Part shown: in pieces, positions 1 through 8,330 of the stretch
How the letters are laid out: each line of letters opens with the position of its first letter
Numbering within the stretch: position 1 is the stretch's first letter
Assembly (NCBI GenBank): GCA_021029095.1
Contig: JAJOHG010000526.1
Coordinates: forward strand, 1 to 15,367
Reading direction: 5' to 3'
Length of the DNA: 15,367 nt
Source of the DNA: Phellopilus nigrolimitatus
Taxonomy: Eukaryota; Basidiomycota; Agaricomycetes; Hymenochaetales; Hymenochaetaceae
Program-made: the position numbers and the translations under genes
The notes under the pieces: generated by a model
Seen by the model: only the letters and a program-made list of their open reading frames with translations
What the model was told of the DNA's origin: nothing
Databases searched by the model: none

Positions 1-1
1 C

Positions 2-502
2 GTCGGGCAGGCTGACATTGCACTTGATGCGCGGCAGGCGCTTGTAGCCACAACGCTCCGTGCACCCGGCCTTGTCTATCGCACATACCAGCGTGTGCGG
101 GTCGTGCAGACATTCCAAGGCTATCAGACGTTGCTCCCCGTCCCCAAGTCCCTGAACAAGCATTCCTTCGCAACGCACAACGCGGATAATCATGCACGTG
201 CTAACGGCCTAGCAGCGTGCCCACCCGGCGATGTGTCTGCAAGTGCCAGTCCGCGCACGAGCACATTTCTTGATGTGGATACCGAACCAGAGGTGAACAC
301 AAAGGCGTGGACAAAACGGCGTGCAGCGGAGCTGCTGTTAGCGGAGGCACAGGATCTACTGGACGCCTGGCAAACGGAGACGGCGATCACTGCCTCAGGC
401 TCGGATGCTGGGAATGGAGACGGTTTGGGCACGCTCAGCGCTGCGGTAAGCGCGGATGATTTCGATGTGACGTTTGTCTCGCATTCAGAGGCCATCCCTT
501 AG
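2..502 (+). CDS. C-terminal fragment of an unrecognised protein (5' end outside window)
   Basis: The frame is open from base 2 to a TAG at 500-502, giving about 166 residues, so this is the last exon (or its end) of a gene entering from the left. The N-terminal half is basic and mixed, around YRTYQRVRVVQTFQGYQ and LLPVPKSLNKHSF. The middle is low-complexity and Ser/Thr/Ala-rich. A probable helix, KRRAAELLLAEAQDLLDAW, lies near the end, followed by an acidic Ser/Gly tail. No catalytic motif, zinc finger or membrane segment is visible, and I do not recognise the family. Support for coding is the long open frame, its G+C-rich codons and the drop to AT-rich DNA right after the stop. The antisense frame at 190-495 is also open but is taken as a shadow. 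A GTG at 95 is not a plausible start, since the frame continues upstream of it. Confidence 0.6.
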   Translation, partial: VGQADIALDARQALVATTLRAPGLVYRTYQRVRVVQTFQGYQTLLPVPKSLNKHSFATHNADNHARANGLAACPPGDVSASASPRTSTFLDVDTEPEVNTKAWTKRRAAELLLAEAQDLLDAWQTETAITASGSDAGNGDGLGTLSAAVSADDFDVTFVSHSEAIP

Positions 503-794
503 TTTATTGTAACTTATACTTGGTTTGCTATCCCTTGGCTTTGTAACTAACTATTACGACTTCCTGCTTGTACTACTTATCTGCCTCGTCCATCTTTGTC
601 CACATACAAATAAACGTAGTCGCAAATGACTCAGCGGTGCAAAAGCATGGAAATGACATGGTGCAGGCAAGGTGCTAGCAAAATAGTTAACGGCAAAACG
701 AACGCATTGTATTTTCACAATGTCGTACTTATTCTGCTTTTGTTGGGCTCACTTGGCATTGCAGCGCCGCGTTGCTTGCATTGATCTATCAGCT

Positions 795-982
795 CTTTGC
801 ATAAATAACGATAGTCGTTGCGAATCAGATTGCCATATAAGAGTTCACGAGTTATTTGGACTTACTAGCCAAATTCGACGCGCGCAGGAGATTTGTTGAT
901 GCATCGTTGAGCAGAAGACCATCTTAAGTCCAAATTACATTACATTTCAATCTGATTTGTGACTGTCGTTATTTATGCAAAG
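795..982. repeat. MITE-like 188-bp inverted-repeat element
   Basis: The left arm at 795-832 begins CTTTGCATAAATAACGA. The right arm at 948-982 is its imperfect reverse complement: 17 matching bases, one mismatch, 4 matches, a 3-base indel region, then 10 matches ending in AATCAGATTG. A second pair of inverted matches lies inside, near 852-864 and 925-937 (core ATTTGGACTTA / TAAGTCCAAAT), so most of the element can fold on itself. It has no coding capacity. Size, terminal inverted repeats and AT richness fit a miniature inverted-repeat transposable element. I could not find a clear target-site duplication, so the exact ends and the superfamily are uncertain. Confidence 0.6.
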
Positions 983-1221
983 AAGAGTAAGTTGTGGCTT
1001 GCGTCGATCCATCGTAAATCTACTTTAGATCGTCGTGAAAAGTGTCTGATTATTTTATTCGATGTTATTTAGTCACGTGTGTATAATCGGCCAAGCAGCC
1101 GGAGCCGATGCTAGCTTTCCAATGAGGGGAGGCAATGCCTGCCAAAAGAGTGTGCATTTGTAGTTGCTTACATGTACACCAGAAATGGAAATTTTGCGGT
1201 TCATGAGTGAAAGAAAAGTTA

Positions 1222-1490
1222 CAGAACGAGTTTTTGAGCTCAAATCTCATCCGTTTCGCGTAATTTAAACTGGGATGCGCTCGGGTGATATGGGGCTGGG
1301 AGGTCTTTGTTGTCAATTTTTTAATTTTGTCCTCAAAGTGCCAGAACAACCATGTAAGACCCCTGTTCTGGCACTTTGAGGACAAAATTAAAAAATCGAC
1401 AACAAAGACCTCCCAGCCCCATATCACCCGAGCGCATCCCAGTTTAAATTACGCGAAACGGATGAGAATTGAGCTCAAAAACTCGTTCTG
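1222..1490. repeat. Near-perfect foldback (127-bp arms, 15-bp spacer)
   Basis: The arm 1222-1348 pairs with 1364-1490 without any gap. I count two mismatches in 127 positions (near 1244 and 1315), about 98% identity, around a 15-base spacer at 1349-1363. The outer boundary is sharp, because matching stops immediately outside 1222 and 1490. Both strands therefore carry almost the same open frame, which explains twin predicted peptides on opposite strands; neither is considered real. A transcript from either strand would form a long, almost perfect hairpin. The structure fits a foldback transposon or a recently formed inverted duplication. Confidence 0.9.
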
Positions 1491-1529
1491 CGCATTTGCA
1501 TGTATGCACGGCCATTTTGCATGTGCTGA

Positions 1530-1541
1530 GGTCACGTGACC
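1530..1541. other. 12-bp palindrome GGTCACGTGACC with a partner at 1072-1079
   Basis: A perfect palindrome containing the E-box core CACGTG lies 40 bp to the right of the foldback. A shorter GTCACGTG copy lies at 1072-1079, to its left. CACGTG is bound by bHLH factors in fungi, but here the two copies flank repeat DNA and could equally be element termini. No function can be assigned from sequence alone. Confidence 0.35.
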
Positions 1542-1990
1542 GCCGAAACGCGCTCACCTCCTGCTCTTTTCTTTGCTACAAACCTTTTTTTCATAAGTAG
1601 CCACATGATTTAAAGTATATATTGTATGTATAGCCTTAAAATATGTTTTATTTTATTTTTTGTCAAAGGAAATCAGCACAGAGTGGCCGGATTGTGTCGA
1701 GTTGGCCATCTGTAAATTTTTGCCACCGAAATTTCTTAATTTGGGGAGTGCCGATCATTTGTCAGATTACAAAGCGTGCAGACTCTTTTGGCAGGGATTG
1801 CCTCCCCTCATTTCCAAATTTCCGTCCTCTTCGTCAAATCGCACAGCGCAAAATCTTCAGGAATTTTAGAGATATTTCTGTTCGGTACATTATCTTCTAC
1901 ACTGACCATGCATTTGATGGTACAATCACAGTGCCGGAGCTTCGTCCGGACTGACAACGTGCCTTTACTGGTTAGCTTCTGATTTTTGGC

Positions 1991-2024
1991 AAAGAAAAGC
2001 TGGTAGCCTACCACGCTTTTCTTT
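1991..2024 (+). promoter_or_regulatory. Compact hairpin 60 bp upstream of the acyl-CoA ligase ATG
   Basis: AAAGAAAAGC-TGGTAG at 1991-2006 pairs with CTACCA-C-GCTTTTCTTT at 2008-2024. All 16 left-arm bases pair, with one bulged C in the right arm and a single-base loop as drawn. It sits 60 bp before the ATG at 2084, in the probable core promoter or 5' leader. In DNA it could be an extruded dyad or binding site. In an mRNA leader it would be a stable stem that could slow scanning. No regulator is recognised, and a chance or transposon-derived palindrome remains possible. Confidence 0.45.
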
Positions 2025-2083
2025 CTCCCACTCTCTCGATTGCGACGTCCTTTTGTGAAGCACTCCGACAAACTGAGCCCAGT

Positions 2084-4401
2084 ATGCCGCACGTCAGGAG
2101 CCCATACCCGCCAGTTCCGCCCCTTCCGCCCCTCAACTATCACACGATGCTCTTCGGGATGCCCCCCGGCAACGTTATACCCCATGATTTTGTCGTGCAT
2201 ATTGATGGCATCAGTGGTGAGCAGCGTACGTACGGCCAGTTCGTTGAGCGAGCGAGGGATTGTGCGACGGCACTCGCGGCACCTGTTAACCAGGGTGGTC
2301 TGGGTGTTAGTTGTGAAGGCGGCGAGAAAGAGATTGTTGTAATTTTGTCCCAAAATTGTTTGGTTAGCAACTATATTTTTGATTCAACAAAAGTAGTCTT
2401 TATTGACGCCTACGACTCGCAGGATTATATGGTGCTGGTGCACGCCGCTCTCGTCCTGACCGTGCCCTTTGCGCTCCTGCCCTCAAAGCCGACGCTCGCA
2501 GAACTCATTTACTTACTTGACAAACTCAAGTGTGGCGCACCGCATCTCCGGCTCCGCATCTTCGCCCACCCGTTGCTACTTGACCATGCGCTCGCCGCGA
2601 CAAAGCAGGTTGGACTGCCGACGGAGCACATATACCTGCTCGATGGGCGCGACATGCACGCGAAGCGCACAGATGTTGCGTCATTGATCGAGAACGCACG
2701 CATACACAAGCTCTCTCGCCACCCGGTAGTTCCTGCACAGAAGGACACGCTCGCCTATCTGCTTTTTTCCAGCGGGACAAGTGGGCCGCCAAGAGGTACG
2801 CACGACAGCATAGCTTGGGGAAATGTGCTCTTGGCTTAACAAATAAGCTATGGTTAGCTATAATGGTTTCGCACGGAAACTTGTGCTTCTCAACGATGCA
2901 ACTTCTTGTTTCACGGCAGGAGGATGCTAAGTTCGCTCCGGTAAGTCGACGATAACTATACTATGGGGACGGAACCTCAATGTCATAAAAGCCACCAGAG
3001 GAAAGTCCTCCCCGGCGGTGGATTTGCTTCCTACCATTCTATCATGCCTTCGGACTACATTACTATATTCTAAGGTACACAGTTTGAAAAAAAGGAGACA
3101 TAATCTTTTTCTCATTGCTCTCCTTCATTCTATGCATTAGAGCCTTTTTGGTCCCAAATACAATGATCATCCTCCCGCGCTGGAACATCGACCAGGCACT
3201 CGAGATTATCCCAAGGTGTGTCCTGATTTCACCAACTCGTTCATCACCCTAGTCTCCTTCAATAAAATGACTGTCTTCGGCAGGTACAAAATAAACTACC
3301 TCGCGCTTGTCCCTTCCATTGTGTACCAGATCGTGCATTCTTCCAAGGCACAGAAGGCGGACCTCACGAGCGTGCTTTTCGCTGGATGTGGCGCAGCACC
3401 CCTCGCACCAAAGCTCGCGGAGCGCTTCCGCAAAATGCTCGGTCAGCCCGCCAAGGGTCAGGAAGCGGAAATCCCTGAGGGTTACGGGCTGTCTGAAGCA
3501 GTGAGTTAACCTGATTACTCCTGCATAGTTGACAGTATTCTCAGCTCTTATTTTCGTTTCTCTTCCAAATTACGCGAATCCATAGACGATTGGAAGCCTA
3601 TCGCGTCCACGTCCTGGCCAGTATGGCCTGCAGCCCGATCCGGCGAGCACGGGCATTCTTATTCCCGGCCAGGAGGCACGTATAATACGTGATGATGGGT
3701 CCGAGGCGGATTACGATGAACCCGGTGAACTGCTACTACGAGGTAACGCATTTATAAACAAGATTGGCTCAATACTCAAAACTGTGTCTAATTTTTTGAA
3801 AATTTAGGCGGAAATATCGTGCTGGGATACTGGGGCGACGATGAGGCAACGCACGAGAGCTTTCTACCCGACGGCTGGCTCCGTACAGGCGACCGTTTCC
3901 GCGTCACGAAACAGGGTGTCTTCTAGTGGGTCGTCATTGCTAAACACCCCTTTTCCTCGATACCATGTCTAACAATTTTATTTTATTTCGTACCGAATCT
4001 TCCTCAGCTATGAAGACCGCATGAAAGATACACTCAAGATCTCCGGCGCACAAGTCGCGCCCGCGGAGATCGAGCGCGTTCTGCTCACGCACCCGCAGGG
4101 GCTAGTTGCCGACGTCGCCGTCGCGGGTGTGCCGCCGCCCAACAACACACGAGATGAACGCATCCCCCGCGCTTGGGTCGTGCTCAGCGAGAGTGGCCGG
4201 GCTGTTCCCGAGGCGGAGGTGTTGAGAGTGCTCGATGCGTGGGTGAGGGAGCAGCTGAGCCGGTACAAGTGGCTCACAGGCGGGATCGCGATTGTAAACG
4301 ATGTTCCGAAAAACCCGACTGGCAAAGTGTTAAGGCGCGTGCTGGTGGAAGGGTATGTAAAGGAAAGGGAGAGGGAGGGGCGAGTGAAGGCGAAGTTATG
4401 A
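2084..4401 (+). CDS. Acyl-CoA ligase-like AMP-binding enzyme (4CL/long-chain type), probably peroxisomal
   Basis: Nine exons join in frame: 2084-2362, 2423-2795, 2858-2940, 2992-3074, 3141-3215, 3284-3500, 3586-3742, 3808-3925, 4008-4401; 592 aa, normal for the ANL superfamily. Such enzymes adenylate a carboxylic acid with ATP and transfer it to coenzyme A. Visible motifs: P-loop-like SSGTSGPPRA (209-218), LPFYHAFGL (259-267), EGYGLSE (363-369), WLRTGD (446-451), YEDRMKDTLKISG (463-475, hinge) and PKNPTGK with the predicted catalytic Lys568. The protein ends AKL, an accepted PTS1 tripeptide, so peroxisomal import is likely (inference); beta-oxidation or aromatic-acid activation are candidate roles. 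Substrate cannot be read. Oddities: the usual Lys of the P-loop motif is Arg217, and intron 1 (60 nt) is in frame and stop-free, so retention would insert 20 residues. The ATG has A at -3 and is the first in frame. Confidence 0.9.
2363..2422 (+). other. In-frame, stop-free 60-nt intron in the acyl-CoA ligase
   Basis: Begins GTTAGC and ends CGCAG. Its removal joins ...SQNCL to DYMVLVHA..., the arrangement expected for this enzyme family (NCLDY.VLVHA). Its length is a multiple of three and it carries no stop, so an open-frame scan reads straight through it. Both spliced and retained forms would be translatable. Confidence 0.8.
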
Positions 4402-5519
4402 TGCCTTTTCTTCTCTTTGTTTATGGTGCATTTTGTATTATATAGACTCTATACGCAAAGAAAAGGGACGGATGGATCAAAAACGACGACAGCCAAGAAA
4501 TCTGAGATGGCCCGCGAACGAGAATATACATTCACAGACACTCTGGGCAGACTTTTCAAAAGACTTCAACATATTGAATGAGTAATTTCCACCGGATGCA
4601 GAGTACAAGTCGTCCTTTCCCTCATCGGCAACTCCAAGCCGCCGTTGCCGTCAGGTACTACCTCCGCCGTCGTGCGTAAAATGAGGTATGGCTTTAGGCC
4701 AATTGTGCCTGAGGCCCACAACAATTGCCTACTTGATAATCTTTGTCGTGTGCGTTATCTTTTGGCCCGGGAAGATGCTTGGAGAACGACGTGTCAGGAA
4801 GCATCGATTATGTGCCCATCCAGTGCAATCCCCATTCAGTGCCAGATGTTCTCATGCATCTACTAGCAGTCACTGGCGCGGAAATCTAGTGACCATGATT
4901 TGTTCCAATGCGTCTACAAGCGATATAAACGTTTGTTTCCCTTGGATATGAGTACAGCGAGGGATTGTGCCTCAAATTGATGCGCCCGACCTCGCGATCC
5001 CGAATTTTTGAGACGGCTGCAGTCAAAGCTGTTAAATGAAAATGAAAATGTTCCGAAAGTCCCTCGCAACGATGAGCCACAGGTTTTTCGGTGAGCGAGC
5101 AGGAGGTGAAACAAGAAGAGGACTGAGGTAGAAGCGGACTCAGCCGAAGTCGGTCGCGACGACCAAAAAGAGTGGCACAAGTCAATATTGGGGGTTGCTA
5201 ACTCAGACTGCTGCTGCTAGCTGTGCAACTGACCGCATCTACGCTCTCCATCTCGAGCCTTCAGTCCCCTTTGGCTGCAGCTTTCTCTTCACGACAACCA
5301 TCACCGTCTCCTTGCCCTTTCTTTGCCTTGTATCAACTTCCAGCGGTGCTGGCCACATTCTGCTCTGTCGCGAACAGCCAACACAATCGTATCGCTCTGT
5401 AACTGCAGACTGCACGCGATCCCCCTCCAGCCCTTCCTTTAGGTTCAGTACACATTCCACGACTCTCTTTCGTCTTCAAAGCCTATCAGAACCTATCGCG
5501 CGAAGAGCATACGCCCACC
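4402..5519. other. Intergenic region upstream of the RasGAP gene
   Basis: About 1.1 kb between two genes on the same strand. The first part should hold the 3' UTR and terminator of the acyl-CoA ligase; the AT-rich stretch around 4430-4450 is a candidate. The last 300 bp are pyrimidine-rich and probably hold the RasGAP promoter and 5' leader. A short direct repeat of AAATG units lies at about 5034-5050. Several short open frames exist on both strands, but none shows family motifs or spliceable extensions, and I annotate no gene. Confidence 0.6.
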
Positions 5520-8330
5520 ATGGCTACTCACTACGACCAACCTCTCTCGCCGGCCAGCATGTCGACCAGGCGTCTGACCAACAGGAACACGAACCGCTAC
5601 AGCGTTACCCATCTGTTCAGCATGGCCGCCGAACAGGACATGGAAGTGCAGGACGAATTGGCTCGATGTGCGTCTTTTGTTTCCGATAACCGAGCGAATG
5701 CTTTCGCGTGGCGCGCCGATGGTTGCTGGCGAACTGACACTCCCCTTTGATGCACTGCAGCCCAGAAGCGTCTGCGGGACCTGAAGGGGCGCATCTCTGC
5801 GCAGTCGAAGAGGAATTTCGTTCTCGAGCGTGATGTCCGTTACCTTGATTCCCGTATTGCTCTGTTGATCCAGAATCGGATGGCGTTGGACGAGGTGCGA
5901 TCGAACTCCTATCTTTCTGCGCTCATGCAGGCCTAATGCAAAATGCAGCAAAACGAAGTCGAGCGCCACTTGGAGGAGGTCGACCCGACAGAGGGCCATT
6001 ACCCGGACGACCGCAAGCTCCAGCAATACTCCAATCTGTTCTTCTTGCTGCAGTCAGAGCCGCGACACGTCGCGGCCCTCTGTCGGCTCGTGTCGCTCTC
6101 CGAGATTGACACGCTCCTGCAGACGGTCATGTTTACGCTGTATGGTAACCAGTACGAGAGTCGCGAGGAACACCTGCTGTTGACCATGTTCCAGTCAGTG
6201 TTGAGCGCCCAATTCGAGACCGCCACCGAGTTTGGCTCCCTCCTGCGTGCGAACACACCAGTGAGCCGAATGATGACGACGTACACTCGACGTGGACCTG
6301 GCCAGAGCTACCTAAAATCTGTGCTCGCGGAACGCATCAACAGCCTTATCGAACATAAGGACCTTAACCTCGAGATCAATCCGCTCAAGGTATACGAGCA
6401 AATGATTAACCAGATTGAAGAGGAGACGGGCAGTCTACCTGAAAATCTTCCTCGTGGTGTGGCGCCGGAAACGGCAGCGGCGAACCCGGACGTGCAAGCA
6501 ATAATTGCGCCTCGACTCACCATGCTTATGGAGATCGCCAATAGTTTCTTACTCACGATCATTGACAGCTTGGAGAGTGTACCGTATGGTATTCGCTGGA
6601 TTTGTAAGCAAATCAGGAGTCTGACAAGGGTGAGTACTTCATCCTTTTTATTCCTAATACTTTTTCCTGAATAAATTTGTAGCGAAAATACCCCGAAGCC
6701 ACAGACTTCGCGATGTGCTCCTTGATTGGTGGTTTCTTTTTCCTGAGGTTCATCAATCCTGCAATTGTCACTCCTCAAGCATACATGCTCGTGGAGGGCG
6801 TTCCTGCTAAGCATCCCCGAAGAACATTGACTTTGGTTCGTTTCCCCGCTTTAGTTTACAATGAAATACAATGTTCGATTCCTCACTGTTTTTCAAATTT
6901 ATTAGATCGCCAAGATGCTGCAGAATCTCGCGAACAAGCCGTCATATGCGAAGGAGGTGTACATGAGCCAGTTGAATCCCTTCGTTGAGAACAACAAAGC
7001 TCGCATCAATCAGTTTTTGAATAATCTGTGCGAAGTCGGAGATTTTTATGATACACTCGAGGTATGGCGATCAGAATCTATTAGATGATAAATGCTGAAT
7101 ACACTACGCTTAGATGGATCAATACATGGCCTTGTCAAAGAAGGACCTGATGATTCACATCACCCTCAACGAGCTTTACAACACGCATTCCTTACTTCTA
7201 CAACATGTCGATACCCTCGTAAGACTATCGCTACTCTCGCTCTTAAATCATTTGCTAAATGCGTCTTCCAGTCTCCTAATGACAAACAGCACCTCCGCAT
7301 TTTGACGGATGAGTTGGGCGCCGCTCCTCCACAAGTGCCTCGCAAAGAAAATCGTACCATTGAGCTTATGTTGTACAGTCGGTGGGAGACCCCGATACAG
7401 GATATTCAAAGCGCCCTCCTCGATAGTGTGTCATCGAGTGATATGCTTTACATGGAGACGAAGTCTATTTTTGTCCAGCTTATCCGATCCATGCCACAAA
7501 TTGCGGAGAAGCGTCCGTATATTCTGACGGACATTGCCGAGCGCGCCGCGACTACGAAGGATGCGACACTCGTGCGTCGTGGGATTAAGGTAAAGGAAAT
7601 GCTGCGCGAGCTCGAGGAGCAGCACATCGTCGAGCGCATTGATGGCTACAAGCTGATGGAGGAGGAGGTTGCCGCAGAGCTTGTACATCTCGGCAACATG
7701 CGCGAGAAGGTTATGTTGGAGATGCGCTCGCTCGAAGCCGTGTTCAAAACGATCTGCGACCACAACAACTACATGCGCGCGCAGCTTGAGCAATACAAAG
7801 CATACCTTCAGAACGTGCGCCTGACAGCAACGAAAGAGAAGGGAGCATCGACAGGCGTGGGCGTTGTCACCGTCGGTGGAAAGGAGAAGAAGCCAACGAA
7901 GGTGGCCGTTCTGGGTCCTTATCGGTTTACGCACGCGCAGTTGGAGAAAGAGGGAATCATTGTGGAAAGCAACGTTCCCGACAATAGGTTTGCTTTAGTT
8001 TGGTAATGCAAAGTTTAGGTCTCGATCTCAACATTACTGTTTCGCAGGCGTCCGAATATTTATTTCAATATCACCTCGCCGACGCCTGGTACCTTTATTA
8101 TCGCACTGCACTACAAGGGCCGCGATAAAGCTATCCTCGAGATGGATTTGAAGATAGATGATTTACTTGAGAAGGTGTGTTTCCATTCTTTCCGTGTCGC
8201 GGCGGTTCTTTGATCTTGTTCCCTGTGACTGCAGCAAAAAGACAACAAACACCTGTTGGACCTTGAATACGTGCAACTCAATGTGCCGAAGGTATTAGGT
8301 TTGTTGAAAAAGGTTTTTGCGAAGCGATGA
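5520..8330 (+). CDS. gap1: Ras GTPase-activating protein, Gap1/Sar1 type (IQGAP-related)
   Basis: Nine exons join in frame: 5520-5667, 5761-5894, 5949-6629, 6683-6835, 6906-7061, 7114-7218, 7272-7987, 8048-8174, 8235-8330; 771 aa, close to fission yeast Gap1/Sar1. The start lies in a strong CACCATGG context. It stimulates GTP hydrolysis by Ras, switching off signalling that in fungi controls mating, cAMP and morphogenesis (family knowledge). Order: short Ser/Thr-rich N-terminus; coiled coil about 50-95; RasGAP domain about 160-400 with LLRANTP (Arg194, candidate arginine finger) and [10 protein letters not shown] (FLR at 341-343); then a long charged helical RasGAP C-terminal region from about 520, and an IQGAP-like tail ([34 protein letters not shown]). 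CH domain and IQ motifs of true IQGAPs are absent. All eight introns are 52-93 nt. No damage is seen. The gene symbol is by family resemblance. Confidence 0.93.

Larger units (their letters stand above)
1121..1812. repeat. Outer inverted-repeat pair (1121-1156 and 1777-1812)
   Basis: Bases 1121-1156 (starting AATGAGGGGAGGCAATG) match the reverse complement of 1777-1812 at 34 of 36 positions, with no gaps. Weaker similarity continues inward on both sides (TTTGTA..., GAAATTT...CGG blocks), suggesting longer, diverged terminal arms. The pair brackets the foldback at 1222-1490. It may be the terminal inverted repeats of a roughly 0.7-kb non-autonomous element, or two copies of one repeat family inserted in opposite orientation. 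No target duplication was identified. Confidence 0.5.
503..2083. other. Gene-free, inverted-repeat-rich intergenic region
   Basis: These 1.6 kb lie between the 3' end of the first gene and the acyl-CoA ligase start. They are AT-richer than the flanking genes. No open frame here has splice-consistent or family-like coding content. The frames that exist over 1065-1539 come in near-identical opposite-strand pairs because they lie in a palindrome. The region holds several separate inverted repeats, listed individually, and is best read as accumulated non-autonomous transposon debris plus the promoter of the downstream gene. A pyrimidine-rich tract (about 2014-2038) precedes the ATG at 2084, as is common in fungal promoters and 5' leaders. 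Confidence 0.7.

Noticed and set aside
1065..1539. Two overlapping open frames on opposite strands with nearly identical peptides
   Set aside because: They are products of the palindrome at 1222-1490, which reads the same on both strands. There is no family resemblance.
1808..2353. 181-aa open frame on the minus strand
   Set aside because: It overlaps the first exon and promoter of the well-supported acyl-CoA ligase on the other strand and shows no motif.
4645..5185. Several 70-100 aa open frames on both strands between the ligase and RasGAP genes
   Set aside because: No family motifs, no plausible splice extension, and mutually overlapping.
5493..6026. 177-aa minus-strand open frame
   Set aside because: Antisense shadow across RasGAP exons 1-3 and two introns, explained by codon bias of the sense gene.
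7431..7934. 167-aa minus-strand open frame
   Set aside because: Antisense to the long RasGAP exon 7 and without motifs.
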